A stretch of DNA of 64,000 bases from UBA6055 sp965214085 (GTDB lineage Bacteria > Chloroflexota > Anaerolineae > Aggregatilineales > Phototrophicaceae), in assembly GCA_965214085.1 (NCBI GenBank), contig OZ243937.1, positions 3,038,001 to 3,102,000 of the forward strand. Reading direction: 5' to 3'. Under the pieces are notes generated by a model. That model was given only the letters and a program-made list of their open reading frames with translations, did not search any database and had not been told where the DNA came from. Position 1 is the stretch's first letter. Every line of letters begins with the position of its first letter. Shown piece by piece: positions 52,062-61,227 of the stretch. The position numbers were made by a program, and so were the translations under genes.

Positions 52062-53066
52062 ATGAAGCGATTCCCTTTTGCTCTGCTCCTGCTGATGCTC
52101 TGCGTCGCCCTGCCCGCCACGGCGCAGGACGCCGCGAGTTTTCTGCTGAGCCGCGCCAACAGCTTGCGCTCGGCGCGAGGTCTGCCCGCCTATGTCATCC
52201 ACCCAGCGCTGACCGCCGCCGCGGCAAATCACGCGCGCTGGATGGCGGCGAACAATCGCGTTTCGCATTTCCAAAGCGACGGCACAGGTGTGCGGACGCG
52301 CGCCCCCAACGCCGGCTTCCCCTCCAGCTGGGTGGGCGAAAATATCTACTTGGGCTCCAGCGCGAGCCCGGACACGGCCTGGAATTGGTGGCTGAATTCG
52401 CCCGCGCATTATGCGGGTCTGGTCAGCCCGAATTATGACATGATCGGCATTGGCAGCGCCACGGCCGGGGGGCGAACCGCCTTCGTGCTCGTATTCGGCA
52501 ACTCTCAAGGGCGGCTGTCGCCAGCAGCGGGCAGCGGCGCCAGCAGCGGCGGGGGCGCTCCAGCGAATCCCCAACGTTCGTATGCGCTGGGACTGGACGA
52601 ATTCGGCAACATCAAACACGAGGTGCAGCCGGGCCATACCATGGGCGATATCGCGCTGATTTATGGTTACACTTGGGACGATATTCCAGCCATGCTGGCG
52701 CTGAATAACATGACCTGGGATGACATTCGCTACTTGCAGCCAGGCGAAGTTTTTCTGGTGCCGCCGAAAGCTGGCACGTTTACGCCGACCAGCGAAGCGC
52801 CGCCCGCGACAGCAACGGCGACGTCAACAAAACCACCCCCCGCCACCGACACGCCTGAGGCCAGCACTGAGACACCAGCCCCCACGCATGCGCTGCGCAT
52901 TGAGGTGGCCCAAGCCGAAACGCCGACACCGCAGCCTAACATCAACCGCGCGCGCATGGATGATCGACAGTCCTTGGCGCGGCTGCTGCCTTTGGGCGCG
53001 GCGATCCTCATTCAGTTGGGAATAATTGGAGCGGCTTCGCTGGAGCTGCTGCGGCGTTCTCGCTAA
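52062..53066 (+). CDS. Secreted CAP (SCP)-LysM membrane-anchored protein
   Basis: Starts at the ATG at 52062 (an in-frame GTG at 52056 is possible). Signal peptide: KRFPFALLLLMLCVALPATA, cleaved before QDA. CAP domain (about 25-150) has the conserved NHARWMAANNRVSHFQ, WVGENIYLGSS and YDMIGIG. A LysM module (about 190-240: HEVQPGHTMGDIALIYGYTW) follows for peptidoglycan binding. A Thr/Pro-rich stretch (TFTPTSEAPPATATATST) is a spacer; the C-terminal helix (LLPLGAAILIQLGIIGAAS, about 306-324) anchors it. Such proteins are common in Chloroflexota; likely a cell-surface protein of unknown activity. Confidence 0.85.
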   Translation: MKRFPFALLLLMLCVALPATAQDAASFLLSRANSLRSARGLPAYVIHPALTAAAANHARWMAANNRVSHFQSDGTGVRTRAPNAGFPSSWVGENIYLGSSASPDTAWNWWLNSPAHYAGLVSPNYDMIGIGSATAGGRTAFVLVFGNSQGRLSPAAGSGASSGGGAPANPQRSYALGLDEFGNIKHEVQPGHTMGDIALIYGYTWDDIPAMLALNNMTWDDIRYLQPGEVFLVPPKAGTFTPTSEAPPATATATSTKPPPATDTPEASTETPAPTHALRIEVAQAETPTPQPNINRARMDDRQSLARLLPLGAAILIQLGIIGAASLELLRRSR

Positions 53067-53173
53067 AGCTAGGGGGAATGGCGCTTCTCATGCTGTATAT
53101 TACGATGTCGCAGAGCGAAAGGAAGCCGGCGGTCAAGTATCTTTTTCGGTTGAAACACAAAAGACTTCACCAC

Positions 53174-53439
53174 CAGGGCAATCGCACTAATGCGATAGTC
53201 AGTGAAATGGCGCAGATTCGACGGGAATATCAACCACAGAGACCACAGAGAGCGCAGAGAAAAGCAATATTGAAAGCTTACATCATAAGTCAGGAGTGAT
53301 TTTGAGAGATATTTGAAGTCTTTTCGGTGCTTCTAGCCATATTCCAGTCCATCGTCTGCTTTGAATAGTCGTCTAAACACCTAAATCTCTGTGCCCTCTG
53401 TGGTCTCTGTGGTTAATATATTTTGATGCAATTGCCCTG
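53174..53439. mobile_element. M3 element, no clear duplication
   Basis: Termini CAGGGCAATCGCACTAATG and TTTTGATGCAATTGCCCTG. Tracts ACCACAGAGACCACAGAGAG (53234 on) and inverted CTCTGTGCCCTCTGTGG (53386 on). The flanks do not match convincingly. It fills the gap between the CAP-LysM gene and the sigma factor gene. Confidence 0.68.
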
Positions 53440-53539
53440 GCTGCCAAGCCGTATCAAATTGACAAATCTTGGCGGCGCCATGATAATCACCATCGGAGAC
53501 CAGATTGCTCACAATCACTGGCGGTCGGAAAGCGTCTAA

Positions 53540-54178
53540 ATGAAAACTTATCGCGATTGGGTGCGTGAAGCGCAGTCGACCGACTCGCGGGAGCGCAATG
53601 ACGCCTTCGATAATCTCGTGCGCGATTTTCAGGGCATGGTCTATGGCGTGGCATACAGCCGTCTGAGCAATACGCAGCTGGCTGAGGACGCGGCGCAGGA
53701 GGCCTTTCTCACCGCCTTCAAACACATCGAGCAGCTGAAAGACGTCAGCGCCTTCCCTGGCTGGCTCAAGCGCATCGCCTTAACCAGAGCGGACAGTCTC
53801 TTGCGCCGACAGGGACCCCATGTCGACACGATAGATGGCCAGGAGCATCTGGCTTCGTCGGAGCCGACGCCCGAGTCTCAGTTGGAAACGGCGGAATTAA
53901 GACAGCGCGTGCGGCTGGCGGTGGCGGCCTTGCCGGCGAAAGAGCGCGAGCTAACGCGGGACTATTACCTGCGCGGCGAGTCTCAGCGAGAGATCTCCGA
54001 GCGGCGCAAGATCCCGCTGGCGACGGTCAAGAAGCGCCTGCAGTATGCGCGGGAGCATCTGCGCGGCTTGATCAGCGGCTTTAATGAGTCATTCGATCGC
54101 GCCATATACCAGGAACCACAACGAGAATTACAGCCGGTGTACATCAGCCGGCGGCGGACCAGATCTCGCAAAAGATAG
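53540..54178 (+). CDS. ECF-type RNA polymerase sigma factor
   Basis: A 212-residue sigma-70 family factor. Region 2 (about 12-85): FQGMVYGVAYSRLSNTQLAE followed by DAAQEAFLTAFKHIEQLKDV and PGWLKRIALTRADSLLRR. Region 4 (about 125-180): LPAKERELTRDYYLRGESQR, then EISERRKIPLATVKKRLQYA, the -35 binding helix-turn-helix. The C-terminus is a basic tail of about 35 residues. No anti-sigma gene is adjacent; regulation by another route (or by the tail) is possible. Terminated by the palindrome at 54208. Confidence 0.92.
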   Translation: MKTYRDWVREAQSTDSRERNDAFDNLVRDFQGMVYGVAYSRLSNTQLAEDAAQEAFLTAFKHIEQLKDVSAFPGWLKRIALTRADSLLRRQGPHVDTIDGQEHLASSEPTPESQLETAELRQRVRLAVAALPAKERELTRDYYLRGESQREISERRKIPLATVKKRLQYAREHLRGLISGFNESFDRAIYQEPQRELQPVYISRRRTRSRKR

Positions 54179-54207
54179 CGGTCAATGAGAATTTAAGAAG
54201 AAAAGAA

Positions 54208-54237
54208 GGGCGGCCCAATGGGTCGCCCCTACATTTT
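54208..54237 (+). terminator. REP palindrome with T-run between convergent genes
   Basis: GGGCGGCCC / GGGTCGCCC hairpin at 54208-54228, then CTACATTTTTTC. It lies 30 bp after the sigma gene stop and 23 bp before the end of the subtilase on the other strand. A GTAG-footed family member placed as terminator. Confidence 0.65.
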
Positions 54238-54259
54238 TTCAGGCAGATAATGAACGGAA

Positions 54260-55444
54260 CTAGCTGCCCGGCACCACCTCGCAGGCGCCTTGGCGCATGC
54301 AGGTCCAAGTCATATCGCCGCCATCGAGGTGCAGTTCGGCGCCCATGCCTTCCAGGACAGCCGCCATCGCCGCCACATAAGGCGCGGAGAAGCTGGTCCC
54401 GTTCAGGGCTTTGTAGCCGTTATCGAGATAGATGGTATGCACATCGCGGCCGGGCGCCCAGATGTCGCCGCCTTTATTGCTGAAGCTGCTGCGACCGCCG
54501 TTGGGGTCAATGGCGCCAACAGCCACCACATTTTCGTAGCGCGCCGGGTAGCCGGGCAGGTCGCCGCCGCTGTTGCCGGCTGAGGCGATCACGGTGACGC
54601 CTGTTGCCAGCGCGTGTTCAACGGCGTCTTTGGTCACTTGCGAGCCGACCATGCTGCCCAAGGACAAATTGATGATATCGGCGCCTTCATCCGCGGCGTA
54701 GACGATGCCCGCGGCAACATCCGCCATCGAGCCGCTGCCGCTGGGCCCCAGGACGCGCACCGGCAGAATCGAGCTGTTGGGCGCGAAGCCGGCGATGCCG
54801 ATGCCATTGTCGATGTTGGCGGCGATGATGCCGGCCACCGAGCAGCCATGCCCGAAGACATCCTCGGGGTCGTCGTCGTTGTCGACGAAGTCGTAGCCAT
54901 TGTCGAGCACGCGGCCGACCAGGTCTTCGTGGCTCATGCAGACGCCGGTGTCGATCACGGCGACGGTGATGTCGTCGAGATCGTCCACTTCGTTCCAGGC
55001 GGTCTCCGCTTGAATATGCGGCAGCGCCCACTGGCGGTCGTAATCGGGATCGTTGGGCGGGTTATCGAAGGCGACGCTGACGATGAAGTCCTGCTCAACC
55101 AGCTCGACATCGCTGTCAAAGGTGAAATTCATGCCGAAGCCAGCGGGCACATCCACCACCCAGATTTCCAATTCCTCAATCCGCTCGACGATGGTCGCGC
55201 CGATGCGATTGACGTATTCCCATTTCTCGGCGAGCGGCGTATTGGGGTCGTAGTGGATCACCCAATTGCCGGTGGGCTGCGCATCGAACACCGGCGCGAT
55301 GCGTGTGCTGTCGGGCATGCCGCCCGGTCCGGTTCCGCGCAGGATATTGTCGCCCGGCGGGAATTCGCTGGCGAAAGCCGGCAGCATTCCCCCTAGTAGA
55401 AGAAGCATGAGGCTCAGGATAGTCATTCGTTTGATTGAAGTCAT
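54260..55444 (-). CDS. Subtilisin-like serine protease (S8)
   Basis: The 394-residue secreted protease has a signal peptide: MTILSLMLLLLGGMLPAFAS (M at residue 7). An N-terminal inhibitor-like prodomain (about 30-120, WVIHYDPNTPLAEKW) precedes the catalytic domain. The triad is visible: Asp in TVAVIDTGVCMSHEDL (about 165), His in VFGHGCSVAGIIAANI (about 199) and Ser in ALNGTSFSAPYVAAM (about 348), with Asn of SAGNSGG for the oxyanion hole. A short C-terminal extension contains two Cys (MTWTCMRQGACEV) that may form a disulfide. Typical extracellular protease. Confidence 0.92.
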   Translation of the reverse strand: MTSIKRMTILSLMLLLLGGMLPAFASEFPPGDNILRGTGPGGMPDSTRIAPVFDAQPTGNWVIHYDPNTPLAEKWEYVNRIGATIVERIEELEIWVVDVPAGFGMNFTFDSDVELVEQDFIVSVAFDNPPNDPDYDRQWALPHIQAETAWNEVDDLDDITVAVIDTGVCMSHEDLVGRVLDNGYDFVDNDDDPEDVFGHGCSVAGIIAANIDNGIGIAGFAPNSSILPVRVLGPSGSGSMADVAAGIVYAADEGADIINLSLGSMVGSQVTKDAVEHALATGVTVIASAGNSGGDLPGYPARYENVVAVGAIDPNGGRSSFSNKGGDIWAPGRDVHTIYLDNGYKALNGTSFSAPYVAAMAAVLEGMGAELHLDGGDMTWTCMRQGACEVVPGS

Positions 55445-55485
55445 TTTGTATCCCTTCGACTACGGAACGTAACTGCGCTTTCGAT

Positions 55486-57120
55486 TTAGTAGGCTGATAT
55501 CTCTGTTTCTTTCGCTGTAATAAACTCAAGCAAGGCGGGAGTGCCTTCCCGCGTTTTCTGAATGCCGCGCTCTATCGCCGGGACAATCTCGTCAGGCTTT
55601 TCGATGCGCTCGCCGTAGCCGCCGAAAGCCCGTGCCATGTCGGCGTAGTTGCCGGAGATGTCGGTGCTGCGGAATTTCTCGGTCGACACTGGCATAATCG
55701 GAATCTCAATCGCCATGGAAGAATTGTTCAATAAGATCGATAGAATCGGGATACGTTCGCGCACGGCCGTCTCAAAGTCCATTCCCGTGAAACCGATAGC
55801 GGCATCCCCCCATACATTAACACAAAGCGCCCCCGGGCGGGCAAGTTTCGCACCCATCGCCAGCCCGAGGCCATAACCAAGCTGGGTCGTCTTGCCCCAG
55901 CCAATGTAGGTCAGCGGCGCGATGGACTGCCAGAAGGGCGACATTTGATCGCGCGGGCTGCCGGCATCGTGCGTAACAATCGTGTTCTTGATATCGACTG
56001 TGTGCAGCAAATCCCAAATGACGCGATAGGGCGAGATCGGCGCCTCGTCCGATGCCAGCTTGGGCAGCCATTGCTCAAGCCATTCAGACTTTATCACGCT
56101 GATTTCTTCAGCGACGGCGGCAGCGCGCTCTTCAGACGCGCCCCCAGTGCGCTCGCGGACAGCCGCTACCAAAGCCTCCAGAATCAGACCGGCATCGCCA
56201 ACAAGCGCCAGATCAACCGGCACATCTTTGTTGATGTCGGCTGGATCTAGCGTGGCGTGAATAATGCGTTTGCCGGCGGGGATCCTGACGCCAAAGGCGG
56301 TCCGCGTGAAGCTGCAGCCGATGCCAAAAATGAGATCCGCCTTTTGCAGGAAGTGATGTACTGTTTTCGGGATTGCCCGCCCGCCGGAACCCAAAGCCAG
56401 GCGATGATCTTCCGGGAAGGCGCTTTTGCCGCCCAAACTCGTCGTCACCGCTGCGCCGAGCAGCTCGGCAAGTTCTTTGAGCGCGTCCCAGGCTCGCGCG
56501 TAATGCACGCCCTGCCCGGCATAGATGACCGGGCGCTCGGCAGCCAGCAGCGCCTCGGCAGCGGCTTCTATCGCGGCGCGGTCGGGACCGTAGCGCAGTG
56601 TCGGCGCCGGCGTCGGCTCAAAGGAATCGGGGATCTCCTCAGCAAATATATCAGAGGGGAATTCCACCAATACCGGGCGCGGCCTGCCGTTGCGGACTTG
56701 GGTAAAGGCGCGCCGCATCGCTTCCGGGACCGCTTCGGCCGTTGTGACCTGTTCGCAGGATTTCGTGACATGCCGATAATTCAGCGCGGAGCTGAAATTC
56801 GGCTGGATTTGGGCGAGCTGCCTGGAATAGCCGCCCGGCAGCACGACAATCGGCGAGGAATCGCCATAGGCTTGCGCGACGCCGCCAAAGGCATTTTCGG
56901 AGCCGGGACCGCTCTGCATACAAAATACGCCAATTTTTTCACCGGAGGTCAGCCGGCTGACGGCATCCGCCATGTGCAGCCCAATGCGTTCCTGCCTGAC
57001 GATTATGGGCCGGATGTCCAATTTCGCCGCGGCTTCTATCAGCGGGTTGACCGGATAGGCGAATAGATACTCCACGCCTTCCGCTTTGAGAACCTTGGCA
57101 ACTGCGTCAGCAACTTTCAT
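55486..57120 (-). CDS. Thiamine-pyrophosphate-dependent enzyme (acetolactate synthase-like)
   Basis: A 544-residue TPP enzyme. Pyr domain with catalytic Glu in PIIVRQERIGLHMADAVSRL (about 38-57); central domain AAEALLAAERPVIYAGQGVHYAR (split); PP domain with the TPP/Mg motif CVNVWGDAAIGFTGMDFETA (about 431-450) and the NN in ILSILLNNSSMA. GDG is changed to GDA, which several subfamilies accept. Not a canonical IlvB because the FAD-binding region is weak. Could be a decarboxylase or oxalyl-CoA-like enzyme; substrate unknown. Confidence 0.85.
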   Translation of the reverse strand: MKVADAVAKVLKAEGVEYLFAYPVNPLIEAAAKLDIRPIIVRQERIGLHMADAVSRLTSGEKIGVFCMQSGPGSENAFGGVAQAYGDSSPIVVLPGGYSRQLAQIQPNFSSALNYRHVTKSCEQVTTAEAVPEAMRRAFTQVRNGRPRPVLVEFPSDIFAEEIPDSFEPTPAPTLRYGPDRAAIEAAAEALLAAERPVIYAGQGVHYARAWDALKELAELLGAAVTTSLGGKSAFPEDHRLALGSGGRAIPKTVHHFLQKADLIFGIGCSFTRTAFGVRIPAGKRIIHATLDPADINKDVPVDLALVGDAGLILEALVAAVRERTGGASEERAAAVAEEISVIKSEWLEQWLPKLASDEAPISPYRVIWDLLHTVDIKNTIVTHDAGSPRDQMSPFWQSIAPLTYIGWGKTTQLGYGLGLAMGAKLARPGALCVNVWGDAAIGFTGMDFETAVRERIPILSILLNNSSMAIEIPIMPVSTEKFRSTDISGNYADMARAFGGYGERIEKPDEIVPAIERGIQKTREGTPALLEFITAKETEISAY

Positions 57121-57419
57121 TCTGTATCTTTTCCATTGCGTGAGTCGTCTGTCATAAATTAGACACTATTACGAAAACCACAGCATCCATGATACGAGCT
57201 TCTATGGTAACCGCACTAAAGTTCATTACGCAAGAATAGCGTCAGGCGTTGCGGGCCTGGCGCCGGTGCGGTTGGGGATTTCACCCTAGCGGCACGCAAC
57301 TCAGGACTTGGCTCACACATAGTGCCGAATCCAAGGAAATTGACTGTCTTTACGGGAGAGCCGCCGGCTCGTCCATACGCACAACGAGGCTATGTGGAAA
57401 CGAGGGCAGCGCCGTTACA

Positions 57420-57725
57420 AGGCTTGTCCGCTACTCAAATACCGATGACGATACGGTTTGTTGGGGTGGGCGCCGCGCTTTTAGGGATTCACGACACTTT
57501 TGCCACCGAGGGCACAGAGTAAATATGAGTGCACAGAGAGATTCCGGGAAATATGGCGGATGGTCGAGTAAAGGATGATCCACACGTTCCCCGATTCTGT
57601 CTGTGGTCTAAAAGTGATGCCTTTCCTCTGTGTACTCTATCAAACTCGGTGTACTCGGTGGCAAAGATGTCGAGTATTCGCCTAAACTGAGCGAGCGGCA
57701 ACTGAGACACAGTATCGGACAAGCC
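57420..57725. mobile_element. M1 element, copy 2, with 5-bp target duplication
   Basis: The 306-bp unit has termini AGGCTTGTCCGCTACTC and AGTATCGGACAAGCC, and TTACA on both sides (57415-57419 and 57726-57730). It differs from copy 1 at only a few positions. The rest of the region 57121-57419 and 57726-58107 has no gene or repeat that I can identify. Confidence 0.88.
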
Positions 57726-58107
57726 TTACAAGGGTTGACAATATAGGAAGGCACGGAATTTTCATGTCTACTTGGCGAAGATTATATGTCCTCGATATTC
57801 GCCATGCCCCGCTCCGGTGAGTGTCTAATTCTGTGGACATGAAACCTGCGCCAATCAACGCCCGAAATTGCGAAGCCATGTCATCAATGGGCGAGTCGTC
57901 GGCTAGCGCTTACGCACACAGCATTGGATTTCCTATTCTGTGTGAGCCAAGCCAAGACTTGCGAGCGTCTGGGATGAAATATGTGTGGTGTTCGTAAAGA
58001 GAAACATTTCTACAGAATTAGACCCACCCAAGCAGGCGCAAGTTTGCGTCGACGCGGCTTGTCGCGTAGAATCTGTGATAGATACAAGCTGAGAGGGGAA
58101 CCCCAAC

Positions 58108-59337
58108 ATGAAGCTGCACAAACGCATTATTAGCCTTGTTCTACTGGTCTTTCTGCTTAGCCTCGGCTTCGCTGGGCAGGCGCAGGACAGCACCATCTCC
58201 TTCCTGGCGCCGCCCTGGGGCGTGCCGCCCAGCGAAGATTCGCTAAACGCTTTTATGGAAGAGAGCGGCATCACCGTTGAGATTCAATCGGTGCAGATGG
58301 CCGATCTCTATAGCCGCGTGCAAGTCTCGGCCGCCGCCGGCGAAGCGCCCGCCGATGTGATCTTCATCACCGAAGAGGGCCCGTCCAACGTCGTCGCTAC
58401 CGGTAATATGCTGCCGCTTAACGACCTGCTGGGGATGAGCGACCTGGATGCCGACGATTTCGAGAAGCTAGATTTCTGGACAGTCGACGGCGACGTTATG
58501 GCCATTCCGACTTACCTGCAGTTGGTAATGATGGACTACAACGCCGCCACCTTGGCCGAGGCCGGCTTTGACGCCGCGCCCACCACCTGGGCCGAGCTGG
58601 ACGAGCAGGCGCGGGCCATCCGCGATGCTGGCCTGGATGACAATCCCATCGCCATGGGCGCCATCAACTGGTCCTGGTGGCTGATCGCCCTGAGCATGGG
58701 CGACCCTATGTTTGATGACGATCTCAACCCGGTCTTCGCCGATGAAGACAGCAAAGCCCGTGAAGCCATGGCGATGCTCAAGACCTGGTTCGATGACGAG
58801 CTGATCAGCCCCGAAATTCTGGCCGGCAGCATCAATCAGCACGCGCTCTTCTGGAGCGGCGTCGGCGTCTTCCACCAGGGCTGGCAGGGCTCGGTTGTAC
58901 GCGGCAACGCCGAATCGTCCATGCAAGCGCCCAATGTCGAGTACATGGTCCTGCCCGAAGTCGGCAATACCTGGAGCTTCCCCGCCGGCATCGGCATCTC
59001 GGTCGATAGCGAAAATGTGGAAGCAGCCTGGGAGTTTGTCAAGTGGTATGTCGGCGACCAGAACATGACCGATATCTGGAACGCTTTCGGCCTCTATCCC
59101 TCGCGGATTTCGATCAGCAGCGCGCTGAACGAAGCTGGCGAGATCCAGGGCTATGACGCCATCGTCGAGCAGAGCATGCACACCAACGAGCTGCCGCGCT
59201 TTACGCTCTGGTGGGGCCCCTGGGCCGCCGCCGTCAGCGAAGGCATCAAGGAAGGCATGGCCACCGGCATGTCGGCTGACGACATCATCGACGCGCTGGC
59301 CGCCGAGTGGAACGAGCTCAAGGAAGAGTACGAGTAG
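58108..59337 (+). CDS. Extracellular solute-binding protein (family 1, sugar ABC transporter)
   Basis: The 409-residue lipid-anchored or secreted binding protein has the signal peptide KRIISLVLLVFLLSLGFAG (about 5-23), then QDSTISFLAPPWGVPPSED. Start preceded by GAGAGGGG. The domain (about 30-400) has the family's bilobal layout: MADLYSRVQVSAAAGEAPAD and VIFITEEGPSNVVAT in the first lobe, and WSFPAGIGISVDSENVEAAW followed by EFVKWYVGDQNM in the second. Two permease genes (60319-62108) are the natural partners, although 981 bp with a REP transposase lie between. The sugar is not predictable. Confidence 0.9.
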   Translation: MKLHKRIISLVLLVFLLSLGFAGQAQDSTISFLAPPWGVPPSEDSLNAFMEESGITVEIQSVQMADLYSRVQVSAAAGEAPADVIFITEEGPSNVVATGNMLPLNDLLGMSDLDADDFEKLDFWTVDGDVMAIPTYLQLVMMDYNAATLAEAGFDAAPTTWAELDEQARAIRDAGLDDNPIAMGAINWSWWLIALSMGDPMFDDDLNPVFADEDSKAREAMAMLKTWFDDELISPEILAGSINQHALFWSGVGVFHQGWQGSVVRGNAESSMQAPNVEYMVLPEVGNTWSFPAGIGISVDSENVEAAWEFVKWYVGDQNMTDIWNAFGLYPSRISISSALNEAGEIQGYDAIVEQSMHTNELPRFTLWWGPWAAAVSEGIKEGMATGMSADDIIDALAAEWNELKEEYE

Positions 59338-59360
59338 ACGCTTCAACGGATACGGTAATT

Positions 59361-59620
59361 GTAGGGGCGACTCTGTGAGTCGCCCGCATCAGCCAACGTT
59401 TTTGTGCGGGCGCACTGCGCGTCGCCCATTTGCGCAAGGCCGGGAATACTGATGTCCACGTTGTCGACGCTTGGATTGCTGGCTATATCTTTATGCGCGT
59501 CACAACTGCGGATAAGCTCAACTCAACTGGTTGTAGGGGCGACGTCGAAATCCGAGGCCGAGACGCTGCGTACCAAACCGCTCAACTCAACCGGTTGTAG
59601 GGGCGAGCCTTGGCTCGCCC
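59361..59620 (+). repeat. REP palindromes upstream of the RAYT gene
   Basis: GTAG-footed palindromes at 59361-59385 (GGGGCGACTCTGTGAGTCGCCC), a half copy at 59533, and 59597-59620 (GGGGCGAGCCTTGGCTCGCCC). The sequence CTCAACTCAACYGGTT is repeated before the second and third. The last matches, in opposite orientation, the palindrome just downstream of the RAYT gene. Confidence 0.8.
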
Positions 59621-59631
59621 ACCATTCCAGA

Positions 59632-60189
59632 ATGATTGAAAACATGCGCAATCCTATCGTCTCTCCACGGTCGCGGCGCTCAATGCGTCTGCCCGGCTAC
59701 GATTACCGTCAATCCGGCGTCTACTTTGTTACGATTTGCACGCACCAGAAGGCGAAACTTTTCGGCGCTGTAGTCGACGGCGATTTGGTACATAGCACAG
59801 TGGGCGAAATTGTATGCGAGGAATGGCGGCATGTGGCGCAAGCGCGCAGCAATATTCAACTAGGTCAATACGTGGTGATGCCAAATCATCTGCACGGGCT
59901 TCTTTTTTTGGAAGAAATGCTTGAATCCGGCGATGCACAAAACCGGCACGCTGATCTCGCGCCGCGAAAGAACGGATTGTCCTCAGGTTCGCTCGGGGCG
60001 ATCATAAGTCAATTCAAGGCAGCGGTAAGCAGACGCGCTTGGTCCGGGCTGATCGGCCGCAGTATACGTATCTGGCAACGGAATTATTACGATCACATCG
60101 TGCGTAGCGAGAAATCGCTAAACGAGATTAGACGATATATCAGCGAGAACCCAGCGAGATGGGCGGAGGATAGTCTGTATGTCGATTGA
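59632..60189 (+). CDS. REP-associated tyrosine transposase (RAYT, Y1 HUH)
   Basis: The 185-residue protein from the ATG at 59632 (a second ATG at 59644); the frame extends back to 59404 in repeats. Y1 transposase fold: GYDYRQSGVYFVTICTHQKA (about 23-42), HUH-type motif VVMPNHLHGLLFLEE (about 82-96), where His-Leu-His carries the metal, and the catalytic Tyr in IWQRNYYDHIVRSEKSLNEI (about 146-165). It is intact. Flanking it are inverted GTAG-footed palindromes (59597-59620 and 60205-60228). RAYTs cut single strands at the foot of such palindromes. It interrupts a sugar ABC operon. Confidence 0.88.
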   Translation: MIENMRNPIVSPRSRRSMRLPGYDYRQSGVYFVTICTHQKAKLFGAVVDGDLVHSTVGEIVCEEWRHVAQARSNIQLGQYVVMPNHLHGLLFLEEMLESGDAQNRHADLAPRKNGLSSGSLGAIISQFKAAVSRRAWSGLIGRSIRIWQRNYYDHIVRSEKSLNEIRRYISENPARWAEDSLYVD

Positions 60190-60204
60190 GGCAAGCGGGT
60201 TGAC

Positions 60205-60228
60205 GGGCGAGCCAAGGCTCGCCCCTAC
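60205..60228 (-). repeat. Downstream inverted REP of the RAYT unit
   Basis: GGGCGAGCCAAGGCTCGCCC with a CTAC foot, inverse of the upstream palindrome 59597-59620, 15 bp after the RAYT stop. Confidence 0.8.
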
Positions 60229-60318
60229 AGAAGTTGTGGTTACCGGTTACCTTGGCAAAGACAAATCCGATTGATTTCGTATGCTAAACTTGCACTGTAT
60301 GCTATCACCTGACAAAAC

Positions 60319-61227
60319 ATGAAACGCCTCCTCTCATCCGACTCCCGCTATGTCATCGTCGTGCTGACGCCGATTGTGTTGCTCATCGCGCTATTCATCT
60401 ACTACCCGGCCATCGATACCTTCGGCCAGAGCCTGACCAACCGCAACCTGCGCATACGCCGCCCGCCCAAAGCCATCGGCTTCGACAACTACATCAAACT
60501 GGTCCAAGACGAAGAATTCTGGGAAGTGACCGGGCGCAGCTTCAAAGTCGTGCTCATCACCCTGCCGCTGGAAATGGCGGTGGCTTTTAGCATCGCCATG
60601 CTGCTGAACCAGCGCTTTCCTGGCCGCGGCGTGGTGCGCACCCTGGCCATCCTGCCCTGGATGCTGCCGGGCGTGGTCAACGGCTTCTTGTGGGGCTGGC
60701 TGCTCAACGGCGAATACGGGGCGCTCAATGGTTTCTTGTATCAATTCGGCTTGATCGGCGAATACCAGTATTGGCTGCGCGAGCCGGATCATCAGCTCTA
60801 TTGGGTCTGCGTCGTGCAGACCTGGACGCGCTACGCCTTCCCCACTATCATCTTGCTAGCCGGCTTGCAGGGCATCCCCGATGACCTCTTCGACGCCGGC
60901 AAGGTCGATGGCGCCAACGCCTGGCATCGCGTGCGCTATATCACCATCCCGCTATTGTTGCCCTCTTTTGGCATCGCCCTGGTGGTCGAGTTCATCGCCG
61001 CTTTCCAGATCTTTGATGTCGTCTGGACGCTAACCGCGGGCAGCTCGGTCGGCGGCGCCATGAACCCCTTCACCAAGACGCTGATGCTCTACAATTACGA
61101 GCTGGTATTTCGTGATCTGCGCATCGGCTTGGGCGCGGCGCTGTCCTATATCATCCTGGCTATGTCGCTGGCTGTCGGCGTGATCTTCGTCATGCGCGTC
61201 TACAACCAAGGAGTGCAGGAACAATGA
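60319..61227 (+). CDS. ABC sugar transporter permease 1 (MalF-type)
   Basis: A 302-residue integral membrane protein with six helices. It has the EAA-type loop that binds the ATPase: DAGKVDGANAWHRVRYITIP (about 193-212). N-terminus VIVVLTPIVLLIALFIYYPA is the first helix. The pattern (one long periplasmic loop after TM1) is typical for MalF/UgpA-type permeases. It overlaps the second permease gene by four bases (ATGA). The binding protein gene is 981 bp upstream with the RAYT between. No ATPase gene in the window; a shared MsmX-like ATPase elsewhere is likely (inference). Confidence 0.9.
   Translation: MKRLLSSDSRYVIVVLTPIVLLIALFIYYPAIDTFGQSLTNRNLRIRRPPKAIGFDNYIKLVQDEEFWEVTGRSFKVVLITLPLEMAVAFSIAMLLNQRFPGRGVVRTLAILPWMLPGVVNGFLWGWLLNGEYGALNGFLYQFGLIGEYQYWLREPDHQLYWVCVVQTWTRYAFPTIILLAGLQGIPDDLFDAGKVDGANAWHRVRYITIPLLLPSFGIALVVEFIAAFQIFDVVWTLTAGSSVGGAMNPFTKTLMLYNYELVFRDLRIGLGAALSYIILAMSLAVGVIFVMRVYNQGVQEQ

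Noticed and set aside
57489..57722. A 77-residue frame within M1 (also present in copy 1)
   Set aside because: It is translated from the repeat tracts, has no ribosome binding site, and is broken in copy 3; M1 appears non-coding.
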